A stretch of 64,000 nt of DNA from Streptomyces sp. BK239 (GTDB lineage: Bacteria > Actinomycetota > Actinomycetes > Streptomycetales > Streptomycetaceae): the NCBI RefSeq assembly GCF_004217285.1, contig NZ_SHKS01000008.1, positions 186,001-250,000 on the forward strand, written 5' to 3'. The notes under the pieces were generated by a model. It searched no databases and was not told the origin of the DNA. It saw only the letters and a list, made by a program, of their open reading frames with translations. Position 1 is the first letter of the stretch. Every line of letters starts with the position of its first letter. The position numbers and the translations under genes were made by a program. Of this stretch, positions 25,270 through 33,805 are shown in pieces.

Positions 25270-26625
25270 ATGATCGAAGCAGTCGGCCTGACCAAGCGCT
25301 ACGGCGACAAGACCGCTGTGTACAACCTTTCCTTCCAGGTGCGACCGGGCGCCGTCACGGGCTTCCTCGGGCCGAACGGCTCGGGGAAGTCCACCACCAT
25401 GCGGATGATCCTCGGTCTGGACAACCCGACCTCGGGGACGGTGACGATCGGCGGCTTCCCGTACCGGAAGCTGCCGAACGCCGCCCGCCATGTCGGCGCG
25501 CTGCTGGACGCCAAGGCCGTACACGGCGGCCGCCACGCCCGCAACCACCTGCTGAGCCTCGCCCAGCTCTCGGGCATCCCCGCCCGGCGCGTGGACGAGG
25601 TGCTGGGCGTCGTCGGCCTCCAGGACGTGGCGAAGAAACGGTCCAAGGGGTTCTCGCTGGGCATGGGGCAGCGCCTCGGCATCGCCGCCGCGCTGCTCGG
25701 CGACCCACAGGTGCTGCTGTTCGACGAGCCGGTCAACGGGCTCGACCCCGAGGGCATCCTCTGGGTGCGCAACCTGATGAAGTCGCTGGCGGCGGAGGGG
25801 CGGACGGTGTTCGTCTCCTCCCACCTGATGAGCGAGATGGCGCTCACCGCCGACCATCTGATCGTCATCGGACGCGGACAGCTGCTCTCCGACATGAGCG
25901 TGAGCGACTTCATCGCGGCCAACTCCGCCGGCTTCGCGCGCGTGCGCACCCCGCATTCGGAGCCCCAGCTGCGCGAGAAGCTCGCCGCCGCGCTCACCGA
26001 GTCGGGCGGACATGTGCTGCCCGAGCAGGACGGCGCGCTGCGCGTCACCGGTCTGCCGCTCCCCCGCATCAGCGACATCGCCCACGAGGCCGACGTACGG
26101 CTGTGGGAGCTGTCGCCGCACCAGGCCTCGCTGGAGGAGGCGTACATGCGGATGACGCAGGGGGCCGTGGACTACCGGTCGACCATCGACCAGAAGGCGG
26201 GCCTCCAGCAGCCGTTGCCGCCCGGCGCCCAGCCTCCCATGCCGGTCCCCGGCCAGGGCCAGCCCGGCTGGTACGCCCCACCGCCCCCGCAGCAGGGCTA
26301 CGCCCCGCCGCAGCCCGCCCAGGCCCCGTACGGCGGGCAGGCGCCGGCCGGCGGCGCCAACCCGTACGCCCAGCCGTCGCCCGGCCCGGCACAGGGCCAC
26401 CCGGCCCAGCCGGCTCCGGCCTCGGCCGCCCCGGCCGCGCCGCCCGCGGCCGCCTCCGCGCCGCAGGGGCCCGCGCCGGCCACGAGTCCGGCCACCGTCG
26501 CCCTGGGCAAGGTCCCGGCGGCTCCCGCGGACCAGGCCCCGGCCGACGCCGCTCCCTCCGCCCCGGCTCCCGCGGCCCCGCAGGGGCAGGGCACCGTTTC
26601 GACCACGACCGAGGACGTCCGATGA
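25270..26625 (+). CDS. ABC-2 type transporter ATP-binding protein (cassette 2) with Pro/Ala-rich tail
   Basis: The 451-aa product has an ATPase core nearly identical in layout to cassette 1 (GPNGSGKSTT, FSLGMGQRLGIAAALLGDP, VLLFDEP). About 140 residues from residue 312 onward are low-complexity Pro/Ala/Gln (GQPGWYAPPPPQQGY and similar), predicted to be disordered and cytoplasmic. Such tails are unusual for an ABC ATPase and may mediate protein contacts. ATG 25270 follows CGGAG; GTG 25261 is an alternative. The stop overlaps the permease start (ATGA). Confidence 0.9.
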   Translation: MIEAVGLTKRYGDKTAVYNLSFQVRPGAVTGFLGPNGSGKSTTMRMILGLDNPTSGTVTIGGFPYRKLPNAARHVGALLDAKAVHGGRHARNHLLSLAQLSGIPARRVDEVLGVVGLQDVAKKRSKGFSLGMGQRLGIAAALLGDPQVLLFDEPVNGLDPEGILWVRNLMKSLAAEGRTVFVSSHLMSEMALTADHLIVIGRGQLLSDMSVSDFIAANSAGFARVRTPHSEPQLREKLAAALTESGGHVLPEQDGALRVTGLPLPRISDIAHEADVRLWELSPHQASLEEAYMRMTQGAVDYRSTIDQKAGLQQPLPPGAQPPMPVPGQGQPGWYAPPPPQQGYAPPQPAQAPYGGQAPAGGANPYAQPSPGPAQGHPAQPAPASAAPAAPPAAASAPQGPAPATSPATVALGKVPAAPADQAPADAAPSAPAPAAPQGQGTVSTTTEDVR

Positions 26626-27473
26626 GCACCCCGCAGCCCACGTCTTCGCCGGCGGCGCCCGCGGCCGCGTACCCCGGCTACACCTCGCCGATCCCCGTGG
26701 TGCGCACGCACCTCGGGCACGCCCTCGCCTCGGAGTGGACCAAGATCCGCTCGGTGCGATCCACCATGTGGACGCTGGGCGTCTTCGTCCTGCTCGTCAT
26801 CGGCATCGGGCTGGGAACCGCCGCGCTGGTCGCCGCGAACACCGAGGGAGCCGACCTGGAGAGCGAGAACGCGCTGTCGTTCGGCTTCTTCGGGTTGCTC
26901 CTCGGCAGCATGTGCGTCATCACGCTCGGCGTGCTGACCACCGCCTCCGAGTACGGCACCGGCATGATCCGGACCACGATGGTGGCCTGCCCGTCCCGGG
27001 GGCGCGTCCTCGCTGCGAAGGCCATCGTGTTCTTCCTGGTCGCGTTCGTGGTGACGCTGGTGTCGTCGGTGTTCGTCGCGATGGTCGACGTGGCGCTGAT
27101 GCCCGAGGCGCGGGAGCCCTCCGGCGGCGAGTGGGCCAAGGGGACGCTCGGCGTGTCCCTGTTCATCGCGCTGCTCGGACTGCTGTCACTGGCCGTGGGC
27201 TCGATCATCCGGCACTCGGCCGGCGCGATCACCATCATGATCGGCCTCTTCCTCGCGCCGCTGGTGATCGCGCTGTTCATGTTCTCGGAGTCCCTGGTGG
27301 ACGTGCGCGAGGCCCTGGTCGAGTACTCGATCCCCAACCTTCTCAGCGTCTTCTACTCCACCTCGCTGACCGACACCGGCCCCTCCGGCTGGGACCCGCT
27401 GTGGATCGCGCTCGGCGTCACGGCCGCCGCCTTCGCCGGCGCCTTCGCCCTGCTGGAGAAGCGGGACGTCTGA
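26622..27473 (+). CDS. ABC-2 type transporter permease (cassette 2)
   Basis: The 283-aa product has a 30-residue Pro/Ala-rich cytoplasmic N-terminus, then six helices starting at SEWTKIRSVRSTMWTLGVFV and the element TASEYGTGMIRTTMVACPSR. It is paralogous to the permease at 24388. It is translationally coupled to its ATPase. Substrate is unknown. Confidence 0.9.
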   Translation: MSTPQPTSSPAAPAAAYPGYTSPIPVVRTHLGHALASEWTKIRSVRSTMWTLGVFVLLVIGIGLGTAALVAANTEGADLESENALSFGFFGLLLGSMCVITLGVLTTASEYGTGMIRTTMVACPSRGRVLAAKAIVFFLVAFVVTLVSSVFVAMVDVALMPEAREPSGGEWAKGTLGVSLFIALLGLLSLAVGSIIRHSAGAITIMIGLFLAPLVIALFMFSESLVDVREALVEYSIPNLLSVFYSTSLTDTGPSGWDPLWIALGVTAAAFAGAFALLEKRDV

Positions 27474-27485
27474 CCGCCCGCAGGC

Positions 27486-27818
27486 CTAGAATCTCGGCGC
27501 GTTACGGGACCGCCGCACCCCCGGGGTGCGGCGGTCCCGCGCGTTCCAGCACGCCTTGTGCCAGTGGCGGCGGTCGTCGACTCCCGCGTGCTCGGGCCAG
27601 GCGACGACGTGCGGCACGCCGTCGGGGATCAGCTGGTCGCAGCCGGGGCACCGGTAGGCCTTGCCCCGCGCGCTCGCCCCGGCCACGTGCCGCACGCTCC
27701 ACCGCTCGTCCTGCCAGCTGACCGTGGACTCCCAGCCGCCGTACCGGCCCGCGCCGTCGTCCTCGGCGCTGCGGCCGGACGAGCCCTCACCCTTGGGTCG
27801 GTTGCGGCGCGGGGACAC
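27486..27818 (-). CDS. Conserved actinobacterial protein with possible zinc-binding Cys/His cluster
   Basis: The 110-aa basic protein is often labelled 'ATP/GTP-binding' in Streptomyces, but I see no P-loop. A Cys/His cluster (YRCPGCDQLIPDGVPHVVAW, then HWHKACW) resembles a small zinc ribbon. The N-terminus is Arg/Gly/Asp-rich and probably disordered. GTG 27818 is chosen because GAGGTG lies upstream; the open frame extends further without a ribosome site. The last residues are encoded by a terminator hairpin. Function is unknown. Confidence 0.7.
   Translation of the reverse strand: MSPRRNRPKGEGSSGRSAEDDGAGRYGGWESTVSWQDERWSVRHVAGASARGKAYRCPGCDQLIPDGVPHVVAWPEHAGVDDRRHWHKACWNARDRRTPGVRRSRNAPRF
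27506..27538. terminator. 16-bp-stem hairpin ending the ABC operon, inside the convergent CDS
   Basis: GGGACCGCCGCACCCC (27506-27521) and its perfect complement (27523-27538) lie 33 bp past the permease stop. The same bases encode the C-terminal residues RDRRTPGVRR of the convergent gene at 27486, so the terminator is embedded in a coding sequence. Confidence 0.75.
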
Positions 27819-28040
27819 GGGACACCTCACGGGGCTGTACGGGGGCAGGGTTCCCGTCCAGCCTACGCGGCCCGGACAGGGGTATCCGAAGGGTGCCGAA
27901 CCCCGCAAGTCCCCCTCAGGGACCGCTCATTCTGCAGACAATCCGCAAAATACTCCGACAGGCCGTGTCCTCGGCACGTGTCAGACGGTTATGCCGGGTG
28001 GGGGAGCTCCGCGTCGGAGCCGAGGAAGCAGGAAAGTCCC

Positions 28041-29069
28041 ATGCGCGTTGGAAGTTTCGTGTTGGCGGCCCAGTTCCCGGGCCAGGGTCAGGGGGAGGCC
28101 CTGCACCGGGCGGTCCGCTCCGCCGAGGTCGCCGAGGAGGCCGGCCTGGACTCGGTATGGCTGGCCGAGCACCACTTCGTGCCGTACGGCACGTGCCCGT
28201 CGGCGATCACCCTGGCCGCCCTCCTGCTGGGCCGCACCCGGCGCCTGCGGGTCGGCACGGCGGTCAGCGTACTGCCCACGGCCCACCCCGTCGCCCTGGG
28301 CGAGCAGGCCGCGCTGCTGCATATGACGAGCGGCGGCCGCTTCTCCCTCGGCGTGGGCCGCGGCGGGCCCTGGGTCGACCTGGAGGTGTTCGGGGCGGGC
28401 TTGGAGGCGTACGAGAAGGGGTTCCCGGAATCACTCGATCTGCTGGTGCGCTGGCTGCGCGAACCGTCGGTCGCAGCGGACGGCGAGCGCTTCCGCTTCC
28501 GTGAAGTCCCCGTCGTACCACGCCCGTCGGAGGCCCTGACGGACGCGGCGGGGCCGGAGGTGGTCGTCGCCTGCACCTCCCCCGCGAGCGTGCGGCTGGC
28601 CGCGGAGCGCGGACTGCCGATGCTGCTCGGCATGCACGTCGGGGACGAGGAGAAGGCCGAGATGGTCGCCCTGTGGCGGCGGCACGCGCGCGCGGCCGGG
28701 CGGCCGGCGGACGAGATCCGCGACGCGGGCCATGTCTCGGCGGGCGTCTGCCAGATCGCCGACCGGCGCACCGACGCCGTGGAGACGCTGGTGAAGGCGA
28801 TGCCGGGCTGGCTGAAGCAGGGCCTGGACGCCCATGTGACGGTGGACGGCCGCGCCCGCGGCATGCGGGACCCGGTCGCGTACACCGAACTGCTCTGCGG
28901 GCTGCACCCGGTGGGCACCCCGCGACTGTGCGCGGACCGGCTCGCCGCGACCAGCGAGCGGACCGGCGTCTCGCGCTTCGCCCTCCTCGTCGAGGGCTCG
29001 GGCGATCTGGCGGCCACCGAGGAGAACCTGCGGCGGCTGGGCGCGGAGGTCCTCCCCCACCTCCGGTGA
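28041..29069 (+). CDS. LLM-class flavin-dependent oxidoreductase
   Basis: The 342-aa luciferase-like monooxygenase has a TIM barrel starting MRVGSFVLAAQFPG, with the class stretches VWLAEHHF, RTRRLRVGTAVSVLPTAHPV and SGGRFSLGVGRGG. It would use FMN or F420 with an unknown organic substrate. It stands alone, with AGGAAAG before ATG 28041. The protein has no signal peptide. A 222-bp upstream gap contains no gene. Confidence 0.85.
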   Translation: MRVGSFVLAAQFPGQGQGEALHRAVRSAEVAEEAGLDSVWLAEHHFVPYGTCPSAITLAALLLGRTRRLRVGTAVSVLPTAHPVALGEQAALLHMTSGGRFSLGVGRGGPWVDLEVFGAGLEAYEKGFPESLDLLVRWLREPSVAADGERFRFREVPVVPRPSEALTDAAGPEVVVACTSPASVRLAAERGLPMLLGMHVGDEEKAEMVALWRRHARAAGRPADEIRDAGHVSAGVCQIADRRTDAVETLVKAMPGWLKQGLDAHVTVDGRARGMRDPVAYTELLCGLHPVGTPRLCADRLAATSERTGVSRFALLVEGSGDLAATEENLRRLGAEVLPHLR

Positions 29070-29091
29070 ACGGCCCCGCCGCCGAGGAAGC

Positions 29092-29143
29092 TGCCGCTCC
29101 TGTCGATCGGCGCCCTGTGCGACGCCGTGCGCGAGGAGCGGCA
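29092..29143. terminator. Possible terminator between convergent genes
   Basis: TGCCGCTCCT (29092-29101) and AGGAGCGGCA (29134-29143) are perfect 10-bp arms enclosing a 32-nt loop that can itself fold. The hairpin sits in the 94-bp gap between convergent stop codons. Confidence 0.45.
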
Positions 29144-29163
29144 AGCGACAGGCTCACGTTGCC

Positions 29164-29556
29164 TCAGCAGTCCCGGAACTCCGGGGACTGGTTCAGCACC
29201 TGACTGCGGACCGAGGTGAAACGGGACAGCTTCTCGTCGACCGATGAGTCCAACGGGAAGACCGCCACCCGGTGGCAGTTCTGGAAGGCCAGCCGCACGC
29301 CGAAGTGCCGCTGCAGCGCGCCGCGAATGGCGTCGCTCGCCAGCGCTCGCAGCAGCTGCCCGCGTGCCTGCTCGTCCGGCGGGGGCGTCTGGTTGTCGGC
29401 GAAGTCTCCGCCGTCCACCTTCAGCTGGGCCACCAGGGAGCTGACCATCTCCCATGCGTAGGGCAGGGAGGTCCGGACGCAGTCGACGAATTCTGCTTCG
29501 TCGACCTCGCCTCGCTCGGCCTGTTCGAGTAGGGCCGGTGAGACGTCGAGCGACAT
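29164..29556 (-). CDS. SCO5389-family conserved protein
   Basis: The 130-aa soluble protein begins MSLDVSPALLEQAERGEVDE and ends SVRSQVLNQSPEFRDC. It is highly conserved in Streptomyces and recalled as the SCO5389 family, whose function is unknown. Most of it is predicted helical and acidic. The ATG has GAGGAG upstream. It is divergent from nucS across 316 bp; a link with DNA repair would be speculation based only on position. Confidence 0.8.
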   Translation of the reverse strand: MSLDVSPALLEQAERGEVDEAEFVDCVRTSLPYAWEMVSSLVAQLKVDGGDFADNQTPPPDEQARGQLLRALASDAIRGALQRHFGVRLAFQNCHRVAVFPLDSSVDEKLSRFTSVRSQVLNQSPEFRDC

Positions 29557-29872
29557 GGGTACTCCTCTCGCACCCCCGACGCGCAGGGGTTGCCGGACAC
29601 GGAAAGGGAGTTCGCAGTGCACGGACACCGAGAACTGCGAGCACGCTGAGTACACGCATCGCGACCTCCCGTTCCTACGGTAGGCAACGGCCCGTGACCG
29701 CACCAGGAGAACGGGCACATAGGGAAATCCTGGTGGGCACACAATCAGCCACTGCCGAACTCACGTTTTCCAGATCAAAAGGTGCGGCGCAACGGGCCCC
29801 CGGGGAGCCTGGTGCGGGGTGACGCTCGGGCGAATCGCGTGGCGTGCGGGGCGTCGAGTAGCGTTGCCTGCC
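29557..29872. other. 316-bp divergent region between the SCO5389-family gene and nucS
   Basis: No gene is seen. The nucS end has a -10-like TAGCGT (29859-29864) 8 nt before the nucS ATG and no Shine-Dalgarno, suggesting a leaderless nucS mRNA. The other promoter is not obvious. Confidence 0.45.
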
Positions 29873-30544
29873 ATGCGTCTCGTCATCGCCCGGTGCTCCG
29901 TGGACTACGCGGGCCGGCTCACCGCCCACCTCCCCTCCGCCCCTCGTCTCATCCTTGTGAAGGCGGACGGCAGCGTCTCGATCCACGCGGACGACCGGGC
30001 CTACAAGCCCCTGAACTGGATGTCCCCGCCCTGCACGCTGAAGGAGGGCACGGGCGACGACGAAGGCGTGTGGACCGTCGTCAACAAAGCGGGCGAGAAA
30101 CTGATCATCACGATGGAGGAAGTCCTCCACGACTCCTCGCACGAACTGGGCGTCGACCCCGGTCTGATCAAGGACGGCGTGGAAGCGCACCTCCAGGAAC
30201 TGCTCGCCGACCGCATCGAGACGCTCGGTGAGGGCTACAGCCTCATCCGCCGCGAGTACATGACCGCCATCGGCCCCGTCGACATCCTGTGCCGGGACGC
30301 CGAGGGGCAGACCGTCGCGGTGGAGATCAAGCGGCGCGGGGAGATCGACGGCGTCGAGCAGCTCACCCGTTACCTGGAACTGCTGAACCGCGACCCGCAT
30401 CTGGCGCCGGTGCGGGGCGTCTTCGCGGCCCAGGAGATCAAGCCGCAGGCCCGCGTCCTGGCCACGGACCGCGGCATCGGCTGCACGGTGCTGGACTACG
30501 ACGCGCTGCGCGGCATCGAAGACGACAAGCTGCGCCTGTTCTGA
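29873..30544 (+). CDS. nucS: Mismatch-specific endonuclease NucS (EndoMS)
   Basis: The 223-aa protein matches actinobacterial NucS throughout. It has an N-terminal DNA-binding and dimerisation domain (MRLVIARCSVDYAGRLTAHL) and a C-terminal RecB-like nuclease domain with the PD-(D/E)XK residues in GPVDILCRDAEGQTVAVEIK. NucS gives Streptomyces and mycobacteria a non-canonical mismatch repair in place of MutS/MutL, working with the sliding clamp. S. coelicolor SCO5388 is the recognised orthologue. The start is ATG 29873. The C-terminal DKLRLF resembles the clamp-binding tail. Confidence 0.94.
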   Translation: MRLVIARCSVDYAGRLTAHLPSAPRLILVKADGSVSIHADDRAYKPLNWMSPPCTLKEGTGDDEGVWTVVNKAGEKLIITMEEVLHDSSHELGVDPGLIKDGVEAHLQELLADRIETLGEGYSLIRREYMTAIGPVDILCRDAEGQTVAVEIKRRGEIDGVEQLTRYLELLNRDPHLAPVRGVFAAQEIKPQARVLATDRGIGCTVLDYDALRGIEDDKLRLF

Positions 30545-30629
30545 ACGCCGGCGCGAGCGTCGGGCGACGAGGAGGGCCGGGCCCTGTACGGGACCCGGCC
30601 CTTCGGCGTGCCCGGCGGGCCCGCCCGGC

Positions 30630-33206
30630 TCAGATGATCGTGTCCGGGGACACGAACGGGGAGCCGACGGCGCTGGGGGAGCCGGTGGCGCTGCTCTGCG
30701 AGCCGGCCGGGCTGGAGGCGGGACCGCTGGCCGAGTTCGAGTTGGACGGCGGGGTGGAGGGCTGCGTGCTCGGGGTGTCCGTGGGGGGCGTTGTGGGGTC
30801 TTCCGTCGGCGTCGTGGGGTCGTCGGAGGGCGTCGGGTCCTCCGTCGGCGTCGACGGAGGCCTGGACGTGGAACTGGACGACGACGACGGCCTGGGCGTC
30901 CCGGTCGAGCCGCCACCGCCTGGCTCCTGCGTGCCGCTCGGGTCCCCCGACGGCTCCGGCGTCGCCTCTCCCGTCGGCGTCGGGTCGTCGGCGGTGCCCA
31001 TCGTGCCGTCCGGACCGGGGTCCGTCGGCCTGCTGGTGACCGCACCCACGTCCCCCGGGCCGGTGTCGCCGCCGGGCGTCTCCTCGCCCGTGGTGCCGTC
31101 GTCGGTGCCCGCGCTGACGGACGGGCGGACGCCGGGCCGGTCGGCGGGGGTGTTCGCGTCGTTCTTGGAGGTCGCGCCGAGCGTCACCACCGTGCCGAGC
31201 ACCGCGACGAGCACGGCGCCGGCGCCGGCCGCGACGAGGTTGCGCCTCGCCAGGGCCCTGAAGCCGCCGCGGCCGTGGTGGGCGGCCGCCGGGGTGGCGG
31301 AGGGCACGCCGGTCACGAGGGTCGGGGCGGTGGGCGTCGGGGTGGCCAGGGCCGCGGGGATGCCGCGCGGCGGGGACGCGGGCTCCTCGCGGCGGGCCTC
31401 GGCCCCCTCCTCGACGGCCATGAGCGCGGCCAGGCCGGGCACGTCGCCCGAGCGGTCGGCGACCAGGGCGAGGGCGCGACGGCCCGCGACGGTGCCCCGC
31501 TTGTCGGCGAGGGCGCCGCGCAGGGCGAGGGAGGCCTCCAGTTCGGAGCGGGCCCGGTCGAGCTGTCCGGCGCAGAGCGCGAGGACGCCGAGCTCGTGGT
31601 GGAAGTAGGACCGGTCGGCCCGGGCTGCGGCCAGACGGGCGGCCTCGGCGCCCTCGTGCAGGGCCTGCTCCCAGGCGCTCCAGTGCAGCCCGGCGGCGAA
31701 CGCGGGCGCGGCGGCGCGGGCCAGCCGTACGGAGGTGGCCTCGTCCTCGCCCTCGGCGGGCCGGGTGGTGCCGGGCACGACCAGGGCGAGGGCGGTGAGA
31801 ATGGCGTCGGCCTCGGCGCACACCCGCTCCGGGGTGACCGAGGGGTGTGCGGCCCACCAGGCGTAGTGCTGGGCGGCGGCGTGGGCGCGGCCGTCGACGT
31901 CGTCGGCGTATCCGGCGGCCTCGAGCTGGGCGCGGACGCCGGCGGCGAGCCGGTAGCGGGGGCCGACCGGGGAGACGAGCCCGCAGGCGGCGAGTTCGCC
32001 GAGCGCGGCGTCGGCGTGGGTGTCGCCGACCAGGGCCGGCAGATGGGCCTGGTGAGGGACCTCGCCGCCGAGGGCGACGGCGAAGCGCAGGGCGGTGCGG
32101 GCGGAGGCGCTGAGGCGGGCGGCGAGGAGGGGGGCGGGCGCGGCGGCCTCGCCGAGCGAGGGCAGGGGTATCTCCTCGGCCTCGCCGGCGCCGGTGTCGA
32201 GCGACGCGGTGAAGGGGCGGGCGTCCTCGAAGACGCCGAACTCGTCGACCGCGTCGACGTCGGCCCGGAGCTGGTCGCGCTGGCGCAGCAGGGCGCCGGC
32301 CTGCACGAACCGCAGGGGCAGGCCCTCGGACTCGAACCAGAGGTCGCCGGCCCAGTTGGCCTCCTCCTCGGTGAGGACGCGGCCGACGGCCCGCTCGATC
32401 ACCTCGACGCCGCCGGCCCGGTCGAGGCCGGCGAGGACGACCTCCTCGACGGCGGAGCCGGCGGAGGGGGCGGGGACGTCGGGGGTGGCGCCGAGGAGGA
32501 AGGCGCACTCGGGCGTCGCGTCGAGCAGTTCGTCGAGGGCGGCGCCGCCGAACTCCAGGTCGTCGACGACGACGACCGCGCCGATCTCGCGCACGTGGGC
32601 GAGCAGCTCGTCGTCCTCGGGGCGCAGCCTCGGGGCGTCGTGGACGGTGTGGAAGAGGTCGTGCAGCAGGTCGGAGGGGGTGCGGTGGTAGCCGGTGAGG
32701 CGGACGACGCCGTCGGGCGCGAGGTCTTCGCAGTCCTCGGCGACGAGGTCCAGCAGGCTGGTGCGGCCGGAGCCGGAGGGGCCGGTGAGGCGGACCGTGC
32801 GGCCCCGGGCGAGCAGGCGGACGAGCTGTTCGCGTTCGTCCTGGCGGCCGATCAGGGGCTGGGCGGGGGTGCGGTGGGTGCCCGCCGGTGCGGGGGGACG
32901 GGCGACGCGGTCGGCCTCGGCGCGCTCCTCGGGGGTGCGCCTGGCGGGCGGTTCGGGCCGTTCGGTGGGCGGGCACAGCTCGATCTCACTGCCGTCGACG
33001 GGGTTGACGGTGAGGAGGTGCTCGCCGGTGTGCAGCCGCGCGGTGCGGGCGGGCGCCGGGCCGTGCGGGGTGAAGTCGGGTGCCAGGGGGTCCCTGGAGG
33101 AGCGGGGGCGCGGCGCGTGGCCCTGCCCGGTGTCGGCGTCGGCCGGGCGGGAGCCTTCGGCGTCGTCGTGGCCGTACTCCTCGGGTCCCCGGTTCGTCGG
33201 GTCCAT
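30630..33206 (-). CDS. Membrane-anchored STAND-like P-loop ATPase with extracellular Ser/Thr/Pro tail
   Basis: The 858-aa product has a disordered N-terminus (1-115), an AAA/STAND-type NTPase with Walker A TGPSGSGRTSLL (141-152) and Walker B VVVVDDLEF (211-219), a helical and TPR-like region (about 330-610), one transmembrane helix (about 655-678) and a 180-residue extracellular tail rich in Ser, Thr, Pro, Gly and Asp. The Walker A ends GRT rather than GKT, replacing the usual lysine, so ATP hydrolysis is uncertain. The ATG at 33206 follows GGGGGGA. Function is unknown; signalling across the membrane is a guess. It stands alone between nucS and the STAS gene. Confidence 0.8.
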   Translation of the reverse strand: MDPTNRGPEEYGHDDAEGSRPADADTGQGHAPRPRSSRDPLAPDFTPHGPAPARTARLHTGEHLLTVNPVDGSEIELCPPTERPEPPARRTPEERAEADRVARPPAPAGTHRTPAQPLIGRQDEREQLVRLLARGRTVRLTGPSGSGRTSLLDLVAEDCEDLAPDGVVRLTGYHRTPSDLLHDLFHTVHDAPRLRPEDDELLAHVREIGAVVVVDDLEFGGAALDELLDATPECAFLLGATPDVPAPSAGSAVEEVVLAGLDRAGGVEVIERAVGRVLTEEEANWAGDLWFESEGLPLRFVQAGALLRQRDQLRADVDAVDEFGVFEDARPFTASLDTGAGEAEEIPLPSLGEAAAPAPLLAARLSASARTALRFAVALGGEVPHQAHLPALVGDTHADAALGELAACGLVSPVGPRYRLAAGVRAQLEAAGYADDVDGRAHAAAQHYAWWAAHPSVTPERVCAEADAILTALALVVPGTTRPAEGEDEATSVRLARAAAPAFAAGLHWSAWEQALHEGAEAARLAAARADRSYFHHELGVLALCAGQLDRARSELEASLALRGALADKRGTVAGRRALALVADRSGDVPGLAALMAVEEGAEARREEPASPPRGIPAALATPTPTAPTLVTGVPSATPAAAHHGRGGFRALARRNLVAAGAGAVLVAVLGTVVTLGATSKNDANTPADRPGVRPSVSAGTDDGTTGEETPGGDTGPGDVGAVTSRPTDPGPDGTMGTADDPTPTGEATPEPSGDPSGTQEPGGGGSTGTPRPSSSSSSTSRPPSTPTEDPTPSDDPTTPTEDPTTPPTDTPSTQPSTPPSNSNSASGPASSPAGSQSSATGSPSAVGSPFVSPDTII

Positions 33207-33481
33207 GGGTCCCCCCAAAAGCGTCGTGTGGCGTAGCCCCTCCCGGCCTTGCTGCACACTGCGCTGTCGCTTCTGGTCCGGTGCCCGCCTGAGGGATGCG
33301 CGCGGCGGGCAGACGAACCGTAAACCTTCGCACAGTATCCACGACAGTCCGGGGGGCCACGCCGCCCGAGACGTCACAGTCCGGTGAGGATTGCGTGCGG
33401 CGCGCGTTTCGTCACGGAGAGGTGTGCGACCGCGACCGTGCCGGTGCGCGCGCCGTGTGCCGGGTCCCCCGTGGGGGCGTT
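33207..33481. other. Intergenic region upstream of the ATPase gene
   Basis: These 275 bp must contain the promoter of the minus-strand ATPase gene and the 3' end of the STAS transcript. I see no gene or clear hairpin. Confidence 0.4.
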
Positions 33482-33805
33482 TCACACCCGGGGCAGGGAT
33501 TCCACCGGGATGCCGCCCTCGATGGCGAGGATGCGGTGCAGCCGGGTGGCCACCAGCAGGCGTTGCATCTGGGGCGGTACGCCGCGCAGGACGAGACGGC
33601 GGCCGCAGCGGCCGGCGCGGCGGTGGGCGCCCATGATGACGCCGAGGCCGGTGGCGTCCCAGGAGTCCAGTTCGGACAGGTCGAGCACCAGGTCGCCTAC
33701 GCCGCCGTCGACCGCCGTGTGCAGGGCCGTACGGGCGTCCGCCGCGGTGCGGACGTCGAGACGGCCCCCGACGACCAGCTCGGCGTGGTCGCCCCTGATG
33801 TACAT
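33482..33805 (-). CDS. STAS-domain anti-sigma factor antagonist
   Basis: The 107-aa single STAS domain (LDVRTAADARTALHTAVDGG, then LDLSELDSWDATGLGVIMGA) is of the SpoIIAA/BldG type, binding an anti-sigma kinase and controlled by phosphorylation. The phospho-acceptor position, normally Ser before GLG, is Thr52. Streptomyces have many such proteins; the partner kinase is not nearby. ATG 33805 follows GGGGAG. Identity as a STAS protein is secure; the sigma factor controlled is unknown. Confidence 0.85.
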   Translation of the reverse strand: MYIRGDHAELVVGGRLDVRTAADARTALHTAVDGGVGDLVLDLSELDSWDATGLGVIMGAHRRAGRCGRRLVLRGVPPQMQRLLVATRLHRILAIEGGIPVESLPRV

